From an uncultured Burkholderiales bacterium (lineage in GTDB: Bacteria; Pseudomonadota; Gammaproteobacteria; Burkholderiales; Burkholderiaceae), in NCBI GenBank assembly GCA_937891045.1, contig CALBEV010000127.1:1-52513 (forward strand): a stretch of 52,513 nt of DNA, in the 5' to 3' direction. Of the stretch, positions 1 to 7,388 are shown in pieces. The notes beneath the pieces are model-generated. The model was not told the origin of the DNA and made no database searches. It was given only the letters and a program-made list of their open reading frames with translations. A program made the translations under genes and the position numbers. The stretch's first letter is position 1. Each line of letters starts with the position of its first letter.

Positions 1-2
1 AA

Positions 3-98
3 TTGGCAAAGAACCAGATCATGCAGCAAGCAGGCACAGCGGTGCTGGCCCAAGCCAACACCAGCCAACAGTCTGTGCTGAAGCTCTTGGGTGGTTGA
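3..98 (+). CDS. fliC: flagellin, C-terminal end (partial)
   Basis: Only the last 31 codons are inside the window; the frame is open to the left edge. The residues show the conserved flagellin D0 C-terminal helix: LAKNQI, then a Gln/Ala-rich stretch, ending in SVLKLLGG and TGA. This helix lines the filament core and is recognised by the export gate and FliS. Flagellin is the structural subunit of the filament exported by the apparatus encoded downstream. No hairpin terminator is seen directly after the stop; the next ORF begins 7 bases later. The neighbouring fliE-J and fliO-flhB genes support the call. Confidence 0.88.
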   Translation: MAKNQIMQQAGTAVLAQANTSQQSVLKLLGG

Positions 99-104
99 TG
101 AACC

Positions 105-353
105 ATGGGGGCTGAACCGTCCATCAAATCGCCCGACTGCTGGCAATGCAGACACTTTGCCATCAGTTGGGACACGCGCAACCCCTACAGTTGCAATTTG
201 ATGGGCTTTAAAAGCCGCATGATTCCTTCTTTCGAGGTGTTTCGCGCCGATGGCCACCCTTGCCGTGGTTTCATGGCCAAAGTCATACCGATGCAAAACC
301 TCACGGTTGTCGATAGGCCTAAAACCGTCAGTCGGCTCTCAAAATACGTTTGA
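105..353 (+). CDS. small conserved Cys-rich protein downstream of flagellin
   Basis: An 82-residue protein with a CWQC pair at residues 12-15, then an aromatic segment (HFAISWD), NPYSC around residue 30 and HPCRGF around residue 54. Four well-placed cysteines suggest metal binding or disulfides, but no fold can be assigned. I recall similar short CxxC/PYxC/PCxGF proteins as uncharacterised in other proteobacteria. It starts 7 bases after the flagellin stop without a clear ribosome site, so it may be translated by coupling. It has no signal peptide or membrane segment. Its role is unknown; a link to flagellin is only positional. Confidence 0.6.
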   Translation: MGAEPSIKSPDCWQCRHFAISWDTRNPYSCNLMGFKSRMIPSFEVFRADGHPCRGFMAKVIPMQNLTVVDRPKTVSRLSKYV

Positions 354-458
354 ATCGGCTTGTTTCGATCTGTCGAAATGCCGACTTCATCCCTCTTAAG
401 TACCTTTTTAAGGGTTCAATATTCTCTCAATAGCGATTAAAAGTACTCAAAATATAAG

Positions 459-476
459 TTGGCACATGCATTGCTT
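459..476 (+). promoter_or_regulatory. sigma-54 (-24/-12) promoter of the fleQ-like gene
   Basis: TGGCAC at 460-465 and TTGC at 471-474 place the invariant GG and GC ten bases apart, as in the sigma-54 consensus. Transcription would start near 486, leaving a leader of about 15-25 nt before the activator gene. The promoter makes the activator itself RpoN-dependent, so it could be autoregulated or driven by a higher-tier activator outside the window. Confidence 0.65.
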
Positions 477-499
477 ATTGACCAGACCTTTGTTACTGG

Positions 500-1996
500 T
501 TGATCAATGTGAAACCTACCACTGTTAACGCCTTTCAAGCCGTCTGGTTGGACCCCTTTTGTCCACTGGGTGAGGCCGAACGAACCCAGCTGAATGCTCA
601 TGGCATTGAACTCAATGCCATCAACACCTTGGGTGACTTGACCTTGGCTTTGCGCCGTGCCCATGTGCTGGTGATCCATTTGGGCGACAGCGCAGAACTG
701 CTGCGTGAAGTGCAAACGCTGATTGGTCAGTTGGGCTTTAACGTGCCTGTGATTTGCCGGGTTGAGCGTCGCCGCATGGAAGTCGCGGTGGACGCCATGC
801 GCTATGGCGCCTTGCATGTGCTGCCCGCCGACGAGTGGAGCCAAGCTGCCTGGCACTTGGCCACAGAGAACCTGAGCATTGAAAAACACAAGCCCCGCAG
901 CTTTGTGTTTGTCGACCCGATCAGCCAACACCTGTTGGCCCTGGCCCAACGCGTGGCGCAAACCGAAGTCACGGCTTTGTTGGTTGGCCCCACCGGTGCC
1001 GGTAAAGAAGTCTTGGCCCGCGTGCTGCACGAATCCTCCGCACGTGCCAAAGGCCCGTTCGTTGCGTTGAACTGCGCCGCACTGCCAGAGCACCTGATTG
1101 AAGACATGTTGTTCGGCCATGAAAAAGGCGCATTCACAGGCGCACACAAAGACCACAAAGGCTTGTTCGAACAAGCCCATGGCGGCACCGTGTTTCTGGA
1201 TGAAATTGGCGAAATGCCGATCCACTTGCAGGCCAAGTTGCTGCGTGTTTTGCAAGAGAAAAAACTCAACCGTTTGGGTGGCGAAGCCTCCATCGATTTG
1301 GATGTGCGGGTGATTGCCGCCACCAACAAAGATTTGCGCCAAGCCATCGAAGCGCGTGAATTCCGCGAAGACCTGTACTTTCGCATCAGCACCTTCCGTC
1401 TGCGCATCCAGCCTTTGCGCGAACGCCCAGGCGACGTCATTCCTTTGGTGTTGCAGTCTTTGTCGCGCCATGCCAAAGGCAGCGTGCCTTTGAGCCTGAG
1501 TGCCGATGCGCAAGTGCTGTTGAAGCAATACCCTTGGCCGGGCAATGTGCGTGAACTTGAAAACGTGGTGCAACGCGCCATGGTTTTGTGCAATGGCCGT
1601 GTCGTGACACCGGCGCACCTGATGTTCGATGAAACCCAAGGCGACGCCGATTTTGAATACGCCGCGTCTGCAGCCCTGCCTGCATCGATGTCGTCGCCGT
1701 CCAGCCCTGTGGCTGACAGCGTGGCCGTGCCGGTGGAACCAACCGCATTGTGTGAATTTGCCACGCCTTCTGCCGACAGCTTCACCGTGCCGATGCACAG
1801 CGAAGTCCATCTCAACCCGCCGGCTGATTTGTTTTCAGCGGTGAAGGCCAGCGAACACCAAGTCATCTTGGCTGCCATTCAAGCCAGCGACAGCCGCGTC
1901 GAAGCCGCCAAAAAATTAGGCATCAGCCCCCGCACCCTGCGCTACAAGTTGGCGCAGTTGCGCGAACGTGGCATGGACATGGCCATTGCGGCTTGA
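500..1996 (+). CDS. sigma-54-dependent flagellar transcriptional activator (FleQ/FlrC-like)
   Basis: An enhancer-binding protein that remodels RNA polymerase-sigma-54 by ATP hydrolysis, here probably for flagellar promoters. The 498 residues contain a degenerate receiver-like N-terminus (about 10-120) and an AAA+ domain with Walker A GPTGAGKE (163-170), the sigma-54 contact loop GAFTGA (210-215), VFLDEI (231-236) and WPGNVREL (346-353). A Pro/Ser linker follows, then a Fis-type helix-turn-helix (about 455-490). The usual acidic pocket and phospho-Asp of a true receiver are not evident, as in FleQ. The start is uncertain: TTG at 500 or GTG at 509; an in-frame stop at 479-481 excludes more upstream starts and neither has a good ribosome site. 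It precedes fliE by 16 bases. Confidence 0.88.
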   Translation: MINVKPTTVNAFQAVWLDPFCPLGEAERTQLNAHGIELNAINTLGDLTLALRRAHVLVIHLGDSAELLREVQTLIGQLGFNVPVICRVERRRMEVAVDAMRYGALHVLPADEWSQAAWHLATENLSIEKHKPRSFVFVDPISQHLLALAQRVAQTEVTALLVGPTGAGKEVLARVLHESSARAKGPFVALNCAALPEHLIEDMLFGHEKGAFTGAHKDHKGLFEQAHGGTVFLDEIGEMPIHLQAKLLRVLQEKKLNRLGGEASIDLDVRVIAATNKDLRQAIEAREFREDLYFRISTFRLRIQPLRERPGDVIPLVLQSLSRHAKGSVPLSLSADAQVLLKQYPWPGNVRELENVVQRAMVLCNGRVVTPAHLMFDETQGDADFEYAASAALPASMSSPSSPVADSVAVPVEPTALCEFATPSADSFTVPMHSEVHLNPPADLFSAVKASEHQVILAAIQASDSRVEAAKKLGISPRTLRYKLAQLRERGMDMAIAA

Positions 1997-2012
1997 TTAA
2001 GGAGCAACGACC

Positions 2013-2375
2013 ATGATCGACAGCATTTCTGGAAACAGCGTCAACTCGATGATGGAGACCATCCGCGCCTACCAGCAAAAAGCCGCTGGTGGTGTAGACC
2101 AACTGAAGATTCAGGCGCCCCAGGTTCAAGACCTGCAAGCGCCCAAGGTCGAACTGCCCAATTTCACCGAGTCGGTGAAGAACCTGCTCGACAAAGTCAA
2201 TGAAACACAAGTCAAGTCCAGCAATTTACAAGAAGCCTACCAACGAGGCGAAGACGTGCCCCTGACCGATGTGGTCTTGGGCATGCAGAAATCCTCCCTG
2301 GCGTTTGAAGCGACCTTGCAGGTCCGCAACAAAGTGCTGCGGGCGTATGAAGAAATCATGAACATGCCGGTTTAA
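2013..2375 (+). CDS. fliE: flagellar hook-basal body protein FliE
   Basis: FliE links the MS ring to the proximal rod and is an early substrate of the flagellar type III export gate. The 120-residue length and the C-terminus (DVVLGMQKSSLAFEATLQVRNKVLRAYEEIMNMPV) are typical: FliE ends in a rod-type helix with LAFE..LQVRNK..AY.EIM. An AAGGAG ribosome site lies about 9 bases before the ATG. It is the first structural gene of the fliEFGH-x-IJ block and follows the activator gene closely, so read-through from the sigma-54 promoter is plausible. Confidence 0.95.
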   Translation: MIDSISGNSVNSMMETIRAYQQKAAGGVDQLKIQAPQVQDLQAPKVELPNFTESVKNLLDKVNETQVKSSNLQEAYQRGEDVPLTDVVLGMQKSSLAFEATLQVRNKVLRAYEEIMNMPV

Positions 2376-2391
2376 CTTTTAAGAGAACACC

Positions 2392-4512
2392 ATGGCCACC
2401 GCAAGCGCAACACTCAATACCCCTGCCGGTCTCAGCAACAACGCTGTCACCACCACAGACTCGGACAACGCACCGCGCTCCAGCAGCAATGCCATGGTGC
2501 CGCGCCCCGTTGGCAATTCTGCATTGACCGACCCCATGGGCATGATCCGCGACATGGTGCGTCAGCCCTCGGTGCGCAAAGTGCTGCCCATCATCGTCAT
2601 CTTGATGGTGGTGGCCGCATTTGGTTTGGCCTCCATGTCGATGAAGACGCCGCCCATGCGAGCGCTCACCATGATGCTGCCAGAAGCCGACAAACAACTC
2701 GCCATCGAGACCTTGAAAACCGGTAATTTCGCGCCTGAGATTGACAACAACACCGGTCAAATCATGGTGCCCGCTGACAAGTACCAAGAAGCCCGCATGC
2801 TGTTGGCTTCCAAAGGTTTCCCCCGCACCGAAGTGCAGGGCATGGAAACCTTGAAAGACATGCCCGCCATGACCACCAGCCAGTTCATGGAACAAGTTCG
2901 CTACAACAATGCGATGGAGCAAGAGCTGGCCAAAACCATCTCGCAAATCGCCGGTATCCGCAGTGCCCGGGTGCACTTGGCCGCCCCCAAACAAAGCGTC
3001 TTCGTGCGTGACCGCGTACCCACCAAGGCCTCGGTCATCATCACACGCGCCCCTGGCAAGCAAGTGTCTTCCGCCAATGTGCAAGCCATCATCTCTTTGG
3101 TGGCTTCCAGCGTTCCTTACCTCGCGCCAGAAAACGTGTCGGTGGTGGACAACTTCGGCACCTTGATGAACGACATGCTGGGTGAGGCCCCACTGGGTTT
3201 GACTGGCGCACAGCTGCAGCAAAAGCAGCAAATGGAAGACCTCTACCGCACCCGCTTGGTGCAACTCTTGGCCCCCATTGTTGGTGAGGCCAATGTGAGC
3301 GCCCAAGTGAGTTTGCAACTCGATTTCACGCAAGAAGAAATCACCACAGAAGACTTCGACCAAGCTGACAAGGGTCCCAAAACCCGTTCGGAGTTGTATG
3401 TGGAAGACCGCAACACTTTCAAGGATGCGATTGGTATTCCAGGCTCGCTCTCCAACACCCCACCGAACCCACCGCAAAACCCTGCGGCCACTGACGCCAC
3501 ACCGGCTGACCCGAACAAGGGTGTGAGTGAAAAAGGCGTGCAAGTGGTGGCCCGCAGCACCAAGAACTATGAGTTGGACCGTGCCGTGCGCCACACCAAG
3601 AGCGCCATGGGCAACATCCAAAAACTGGGTGTTGGTGTGCTGATCAACGAGCGCCCGATTCCACCTGGCACCAAAGTGGATCCACCCGCTGATGGCGCGC
3701 CTGCACCCACCACCATCCCCTACACCCAAGAAGAACTCGACCGTTTGAACCAATTGGTGCGTGGCGCCGTGGGCTTCAATGACCAACGTGGCGACATTGT
3801 CACCGTGGTGGCCACCCGATTTGAGACACCTGCGGACCCGGATGCCGTGCCTTGGTACAAAGACGAAGCCTTGGCCTCCTTGGTCAACAGTGGTGTGATT
3901 GCGGTCTTGTTCCTGTTGTTCGTGCTGTTTGTGGTGCGACCCATGATTCAGAAAATGATGAAGCCCGAGGTCGACCCAGCTGCTTTGGCCGCCGCCGCCT
4001 TGGCCGCTGCATCCGCCGAAGCCGCCACCGCCGAGAAGATCCGTGCCGAGCGCATAGCGGCTGCCGAAGCCGAGGCCGCTGCCCGTGTGGTGGCCGAACG
4101 TGCCGCCCGTGAAGAAGCTGAAGAAAAAGCCCGCCGTGAAGCCGAAGCGATTGCCGAAGCCGAGAGACTGGCCGCTGAGGAACTGGCCCGTGAGGCGAAA
4201 ATGGCTGAAGAGGCCGCTGCTGCCGAATCCACCAAAATGGCCGAGGAAGAGGCGGCCCGCGAAGCCGAACGCCTGGCCGCCATGGAGCTGCAAGCTGAAG
4301 GCGGCGGTGAGGAAGTGCAACTGGAAGAAGGCGAATCGCTGGACGACCTCAAAGCACGCATGGGCAAACTCAAACCGAAGAAACAATCTATCCCTTCTGA
4401 TTTGCTCAACAATGCCAACTCTTACGATGACAAAGTCGCCTTGATTCGCATGATCGTGTCCGACAACTCTGGCCGCGTTGCCAGCGTGATGCGCGGCATG
4501 ATTGAATCTTGA
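2392..4512 (+). CDS. fliF: flagellar MS-ring protein FliF
   Basis: FliF forms the inner-membrane MS ring that templates the rotor and houses the export gate. Membrane span 1 is near residues 64-82, the periplasmic ring-building domains follow, and span 2 is near 500-520 (ending LFVVRPMIQKMM). The cytoplasmic tail is long: an Ala/Glu/Arg-rich predicted helix at about 525-645, then the conserved C-terminal FliG-binding motif (NSYDDKVALIRMIV, then RVASVMRGMIES). At 706 residues it exceeds the usual 550-570, mostly because of the charged tail. A paralogous copy of span 2 plus tail occurs at 6747-7388. It lies 16 bases after fliE and 27 before fliG. Confidence 0.96.
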   Translation: MATASATLNTPAGLSNNAVTTTDSDNAPRSSSNAMVPRPVGNSALTDPMGMIRDMVRQPSVRKVLPIIVILMVVAAFGLASMSMKTPPMRALTMMLPEADKQLAIETLKTGNFAPEIDNNTGQIMVPADKYQEARMLLASKGFPRTEVQGMETLKDMPAMTTSQFMEQVRYNNAMEQELAKTISQIAGIRSARVHLAAPKQSVFVRDRVPTKASVIITRAPGKQVSSANVQAIISLVASSVPYLAPENVSVVDNFGTLMNDMLGEAPLGLTGAQLQQKQQMEDLYRTRLVQLLAPIVGEANVSAQVSLQLDFTQEEITTEDFDQADKGPKTRSELYVEDRNTFKDAIGIPGSLSNTPPNPPQNPAATDATPADPNKGVSEKGVQVVARSTKNYELDRAVRHTKSAMGNIQKLGVGVLINERPIPPGTKVDPPADGAPAPTTIPYTQEELDRLNQLVRGAVGFNDQRGDIVTVVATRFETPADPDAVPWYKDEALASLVNSGVIAVLFLLFVLFVVRPMIQKMMKPEVDPAALAAAALAAASAEAATAEKIRAERIAAAEAEAAARVVAERAAREEAEEKARREAEAIAEAERLAAEELAREAKMAEEAAAAESTKMAEEEAAREAERLAAMELQAEGGGEEVQLEEGESLDDLKARMGKLKPKKQSIPSDLLNNANSYDDKVALIRMIVSDNSGRVASVMRGMIES

Positions 4513-4539
4513 TGACATCCAAGCGACCAAGGACAACAA

Positions 4540-5577
4540 ATGGCTGACAACGACACCATCCAATGGACCCCCGAGCTGCGTGCCGAAATGGACGCCATGA
4601 CCTCCACCCAACGCGCTGCCGTGCTGATGCTGCTGCTGGGTGAAGAGCAAGCTGCAGAAATTGTGAAATACCTCAGCCCCAAGGAAGTGCAAGCGCTGGG
4701 TGCGGCCATGGTGCAAGCCTCAAGCTTGTCGCAAAACGCGGTGAACGTGGTGCTCGACCAGTTCGTCGACATGCTGAAAAAACAAAACAGCGTGGGCCTA
4801 GGCGGCTCCGACTATGTGGACCGCGTCATGCGTTTGGCGCTGGGCGAAGACAAAGCCAACTCGGTGTTGAACCGCATCATGCCGGGACAAGGCACCAAAG
4901 GCTTGGACATCCTCAGCTGGATGGACCCCCGTTCCATCGCCGAGATGATTCGCACCGAACACCCGCAGGTGATTGCCATCATTTTGTCCATCTTGGACAC
5001 CAATGTGGCCGCCGATGTCTTGGTGTATTTGCCCCCCGAGGTGCGCCCCGAGGCGATTCAGCGTGTGGCCGCCATGGACACGGTGCAGCCCTCGGCCATG
5101 GCTGAACTCGAGCAAATCATGAAGCAACAGTTTGCCAAGAGTTCGTCCTCCAAGTCGTCCAGTTTCGGTGGTATCAAGGCGGCTGCGGCCATCATGAACA
5201 AAACCAAAACCGATTTGGAGCGCTCGGTCATGGATGGTTTGGAAGAAATCGATGTCGACTTGATGATGAAAATTCAAGATCAGATGTTCACCTTCGACAA
5301 CCTGGTCACCGTGGACAACAAAGGCATTCAAGTGCTCATGCGCAATGTCGAACCTGATCAACTCATGGTGGCACTCAAAGGCGCACCCGATGAAGTGTTG
5401 GCGCGGTTCTTGGACAACATGTCCGAACGTGCCCGTGGCATGTTCAAAGACGACATGGACGCCCGTGGTCCGGTCCGTGTGGCCGATGTGGAAGACGCAC
5501 AGAAGAAGATCATGCGCTTGGCTCGCAAGTTGTCAGATACCGGCGAATTGATCTTGGGCGGAGCCGACTTTGTTTAA
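4540..5577 (+). CDS. fliG: flagellar motor switch protein FliG
   Basis: FliG is the rotor protein that binds the FliF tail through its N-terminal domain and interacts with the stator through charged residues of its C-terminal domain. The 345-residue length is normal. Visible features are the N-terminal segment beginning TSTQRAAVLMLLLGEEQAAEIV, the EHPQVIAIIL middle-domain motif near residues 140-149, and a C-terminal domain with GIQVLMRNVEPDQLMVALKGA and FLDNMSERA. AAGGAC lies upstream of the ATG. The gene overlaps the proposed fliH start by 8 bases, indicating translational coupling. Confidence 0.96.
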   Translation: MADNDTIQWTPELRAEMDAMTSTQRAAVLMLLLGEEQAAEIVKYLSPKEVQALGAAMVQASSLSQNAVNVVLDQFVDMLKKQNSVGLGGSDYVDRVMRLALGEDKANSVLNRIMPGQGTKGLDILSWMDPRSIAEMIRTEHPQVIAIILSILDTNVAADVLVYLPPEVRPEAIQRVAAMDTVQPSAMAELEQIMKQQFAKSSSSKSSSFGGIKAAAAIMNKTKTDLERSVMDGLEEIDVDLMMKIQDQMFTFDNLVTVDNKGIQVLMRNVEPDQLMVALKGAPDEVLARFLDNMSERARGMFKDDMDARGPVRVADVEDAQKKIMRLARKLSDTGELILGGADFV

Positions 5578-6754
5578 CCTTGACCCCAAGCCAACTGCGC
5601 CCCGCCATTGGCTGGACGACACTTGGCTCAATTCTTCCTCGCGTCCGATTCAAAACTTCGGCGAGTTCGATTGGGACCAGGTGCCCAAAATGGACTACAC
5701 CAAGGCTTTGTTTCGGCAACTCGCCACGCCTGAAAGCGCCAAGGTGTTTGACGATGCGCAAGACTTTGTGCTGGAAACCTTTGGCAAGCTGCCCAAGATT
5801 GCGGTCACAAGCGACGAAGAAATCGTCATCGACGCCAAGCTGTTGGAAGACGTCCCGCTGAGCCTGGAAGAAGTTGCGCCCACGCCTCGCCCCCCCTTGC
5901 CCTTGCCCGAACTGGCAGACCCCGCATGGCTGCAAACGCCTGAGAGTTTTTGGTCGCCACCCGAGGCCGACACCTTGGCAGGGTTGCCGTTTGATGCCAA
6001 CGCCGCCCCTGAATTGGACTCGGCTGCATTGGCTGCTGCGCGTGAAGCCTCGCATGCGCAAGGCCATGCCGAAGGCCTGCAGCTGGGCCTGAGCCAAGGC
6101 CATGAACAAGGCTTGGCCGAAGGCTTGAAGGCGGGCCATGCCCAAGCGATTGAAGACGCCAAAGCGCAAGCCCGCGCAGACATGCAAGCAGCCTTGGATG
6201 CGGCCAAAGCGCAGGCCAGCGAAACCTTAAATGAACAGCTCAAGGTCTTGCAAACTTTGAATGAAAAACTCACCAGTTTCAGTGACAACCCCAACGCCTT
6301 GTTCGAGCCGGTCAAACGCTTGGCGGTGCACATCAGCGAACAACTGGTGCTGGCTGAATTGAATTTGTCTGGCCAAGCCATCGAGCGTTTGGTGCAACGC
6401 TGTTTGGATGAACTTGACATGCATGGCCAGTCGCCCATCGTGATCGAACTCAATCCGCAAGACAAAGCCCGCTTGCAAGACATCAATGCCGAGGTGTTGA
6501 AAAACATGCAACTGCTGGCTGTGCCCAGTTTGCACCCTGGCAGTGTGCGCTTGGTGGTCAATGACACCCAAATTGAAGACCTGATCGAACACCGGTTGCA
6601 AACCATGGCCAACCGCTTGCTGAACCAGCCGGAACTGTGGCGCGAGCAATCCGCCTTCTTCCGTCAACCTTTGGCGCAGCGCGATGGTCAAGTCGAAGAT
6701 GTGCCACAACGCATGATGTATGACGAGCCGCCCCACGAGGATGACCATGATTGA
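5570..6754 (+). CDS. fliH: flagellar assembly protein FliH (long form)
   Basis: FliH is the peripheral stalk of the export ATPase complex: it binds FliI and tethers it to the C-ring. Residues about 150-215 carry AxxxGxxxG-type repeats (EASHAQGHAEGLQLGLSQGHEQG and similar) typical of FliH, followed by a helical region and the C-terminal V1/V0-like domain. At 394 residues it is longer than the common 220-270 because of an acidic, proline-rich N-terminus. The only start near the fliG end is TTG at 5570, overlapping fliG by 8 bases; a later ATG at 5690 (codon 41) is the alternative. The C-terminus overlaps the next gene by 8 bases. Confidence 0.88.
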   Translation: MFNLDPKPTAPRHWLDDTWLNSSSRPIQNFGEFDWDQVPKMDYTKALFRQLATPESAKVFDDAQDFVLETFGKLPKIAVTSDEEIVIDAKLLEDVPLSLEEVAPTPRPPLPLPELADPAWLQTPESFWSPPEADTLAGLPFDANAAPELDSAALAAAREASHAQGHAEGLQLGLSQGHEQGLAEGLKAGHAQAIEDAKAQARADMQAALDAAKAQASETLNEQLKVLQTLNEKLTSFSDNPNALFEPVKRLAVHISEQLVLAELNLSGQAIERLVQRCLDELDMHGQSPIVIELNPQDKARLQDINAEVLKNMQLLAVPSLHPGSVRLVVNDTQIEDLIEHRLQTMANRLLNQPELWREQSAFFRQPLAQRDGQVEDVPQRMMYDEPPHEDDHD

Positions 6755-7388
6755 TTTCGCCAATATCGCCTTTCGAACCGTGATGAGCTTGGCCTTTTTG
6801 GCCTTTGTCGTGCGTCCCCTGCTCATGTCCATGGTGCGCAAAGAGCCCAACACCTTGGAGTTGGAAGAAATGGCCCAGCTGGCCGTGAACTCTGCCTTCA
6901 AATCACAGTTCAACAGCTACTACGCTTCGCGCCCGAAAAAACTGCCAGCACCTGAAAAGCTGGTGATTGATGTGCAGGCCACCCCTGTTGGTGAAGCCGA
7001 TCAAGCGCACACGCCCTTGGTGCCCCTCACAGAAGAAGAACTGGCCGCCTTGGCGCAATTTGATGCGGATGAGGCTGAACGGGTGCGGGGCCACGAAGAA
7101 GAGATGACACGCCGCGCCACACTGGCTGCTGAAGAAGCAGCCCGCAAAGCGGATGAAGCGGCTCAGCGCTTGGCCTTGGAAACGGCTGGTGCAGAAGACG
7201 AAGAAGAAGACGAAGGCCTCAAGAAGATGCGCGAGAACATGAAGAAAGAGAAGAAGAAACCCACCATTCCGGCCGAGCTGCTGGCGGGCAACAGCTACGA
7301 AGACAAGCTGATGATCGTGCGTTTGGTGACCGAGCAAGAACAAAACCGGGTGGCCAATGCCATTCGTTCGATGATTCAAATCCAATGA
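6747..7388 (+). CDS. FliF C-terminal-like protein (one membrane span plus FliG-binding-type tail)
   Basis: A 213-residue protein that repeats the layout of the last roughly 205 residues of FliF in this same operon. Residues about 7-25 form one membrane span ending LAFVVRPLLMSMVRKEPN, resembling LFVVRPMIQKMMKPE in FliF. A charged Ala/Glu helix follows, then a tail reading IPAELL, NSYEDKLMIVRLV and RVANAIRSMI, alignable with IPSDLL, NSYDDKVALIRMIV and RVASVMRGMI of FliF. The periplasmic ring-building part is missing. The ATG at 6747 is chosen because GAGG precedes it at good spacing; ATG at 6720 is also in frame. It overlaps fliH by 8 bases and fliI by 4. Function unknown; FliG docking is an inference. 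Confidence 0.85.
   Translation: MIDFANIAFRTVMSLAFLAFVVRPLLMSMVRKEPNTLELEEMAQLAVNSAFKSQFNSYYASRPKKLPAPEKLVIDVQATPVGEADQAHTPLVPLTEEELAALAQFDADEAERVRGHEEEMTRRATLAAEEAARKADEAAQRLALETAGAEDEEEDEGLKKMRENMKKEKKKPTIPAELLAGNSYEDKLMIVRLVTEQEQNRVANAIRSMIQIQ

Noticed and set aside
391..416. Weak inverted repeat CCCT.TTAA/TTAAGGG downstream of the Cys-rich gene as a terminator
   Set aside because: The stem is interrupted and lacks a U-run; not supported as a terminator.
437..1810. A 457-codon minus-strand frame opposite the fleQ-like gene
   Set aside because: His/Gln-rich shadow of a well supported AAA+ gene; no start context or domain.
2356..4716. A 786-codon minus-strand frame rich in His and Gly opposite fliF and fliG
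   Set aside because: It is the antisense reading of GCC/GTG/CAC-rich codons of fliF; composition is implausible and it fully overlaps recognised genes.
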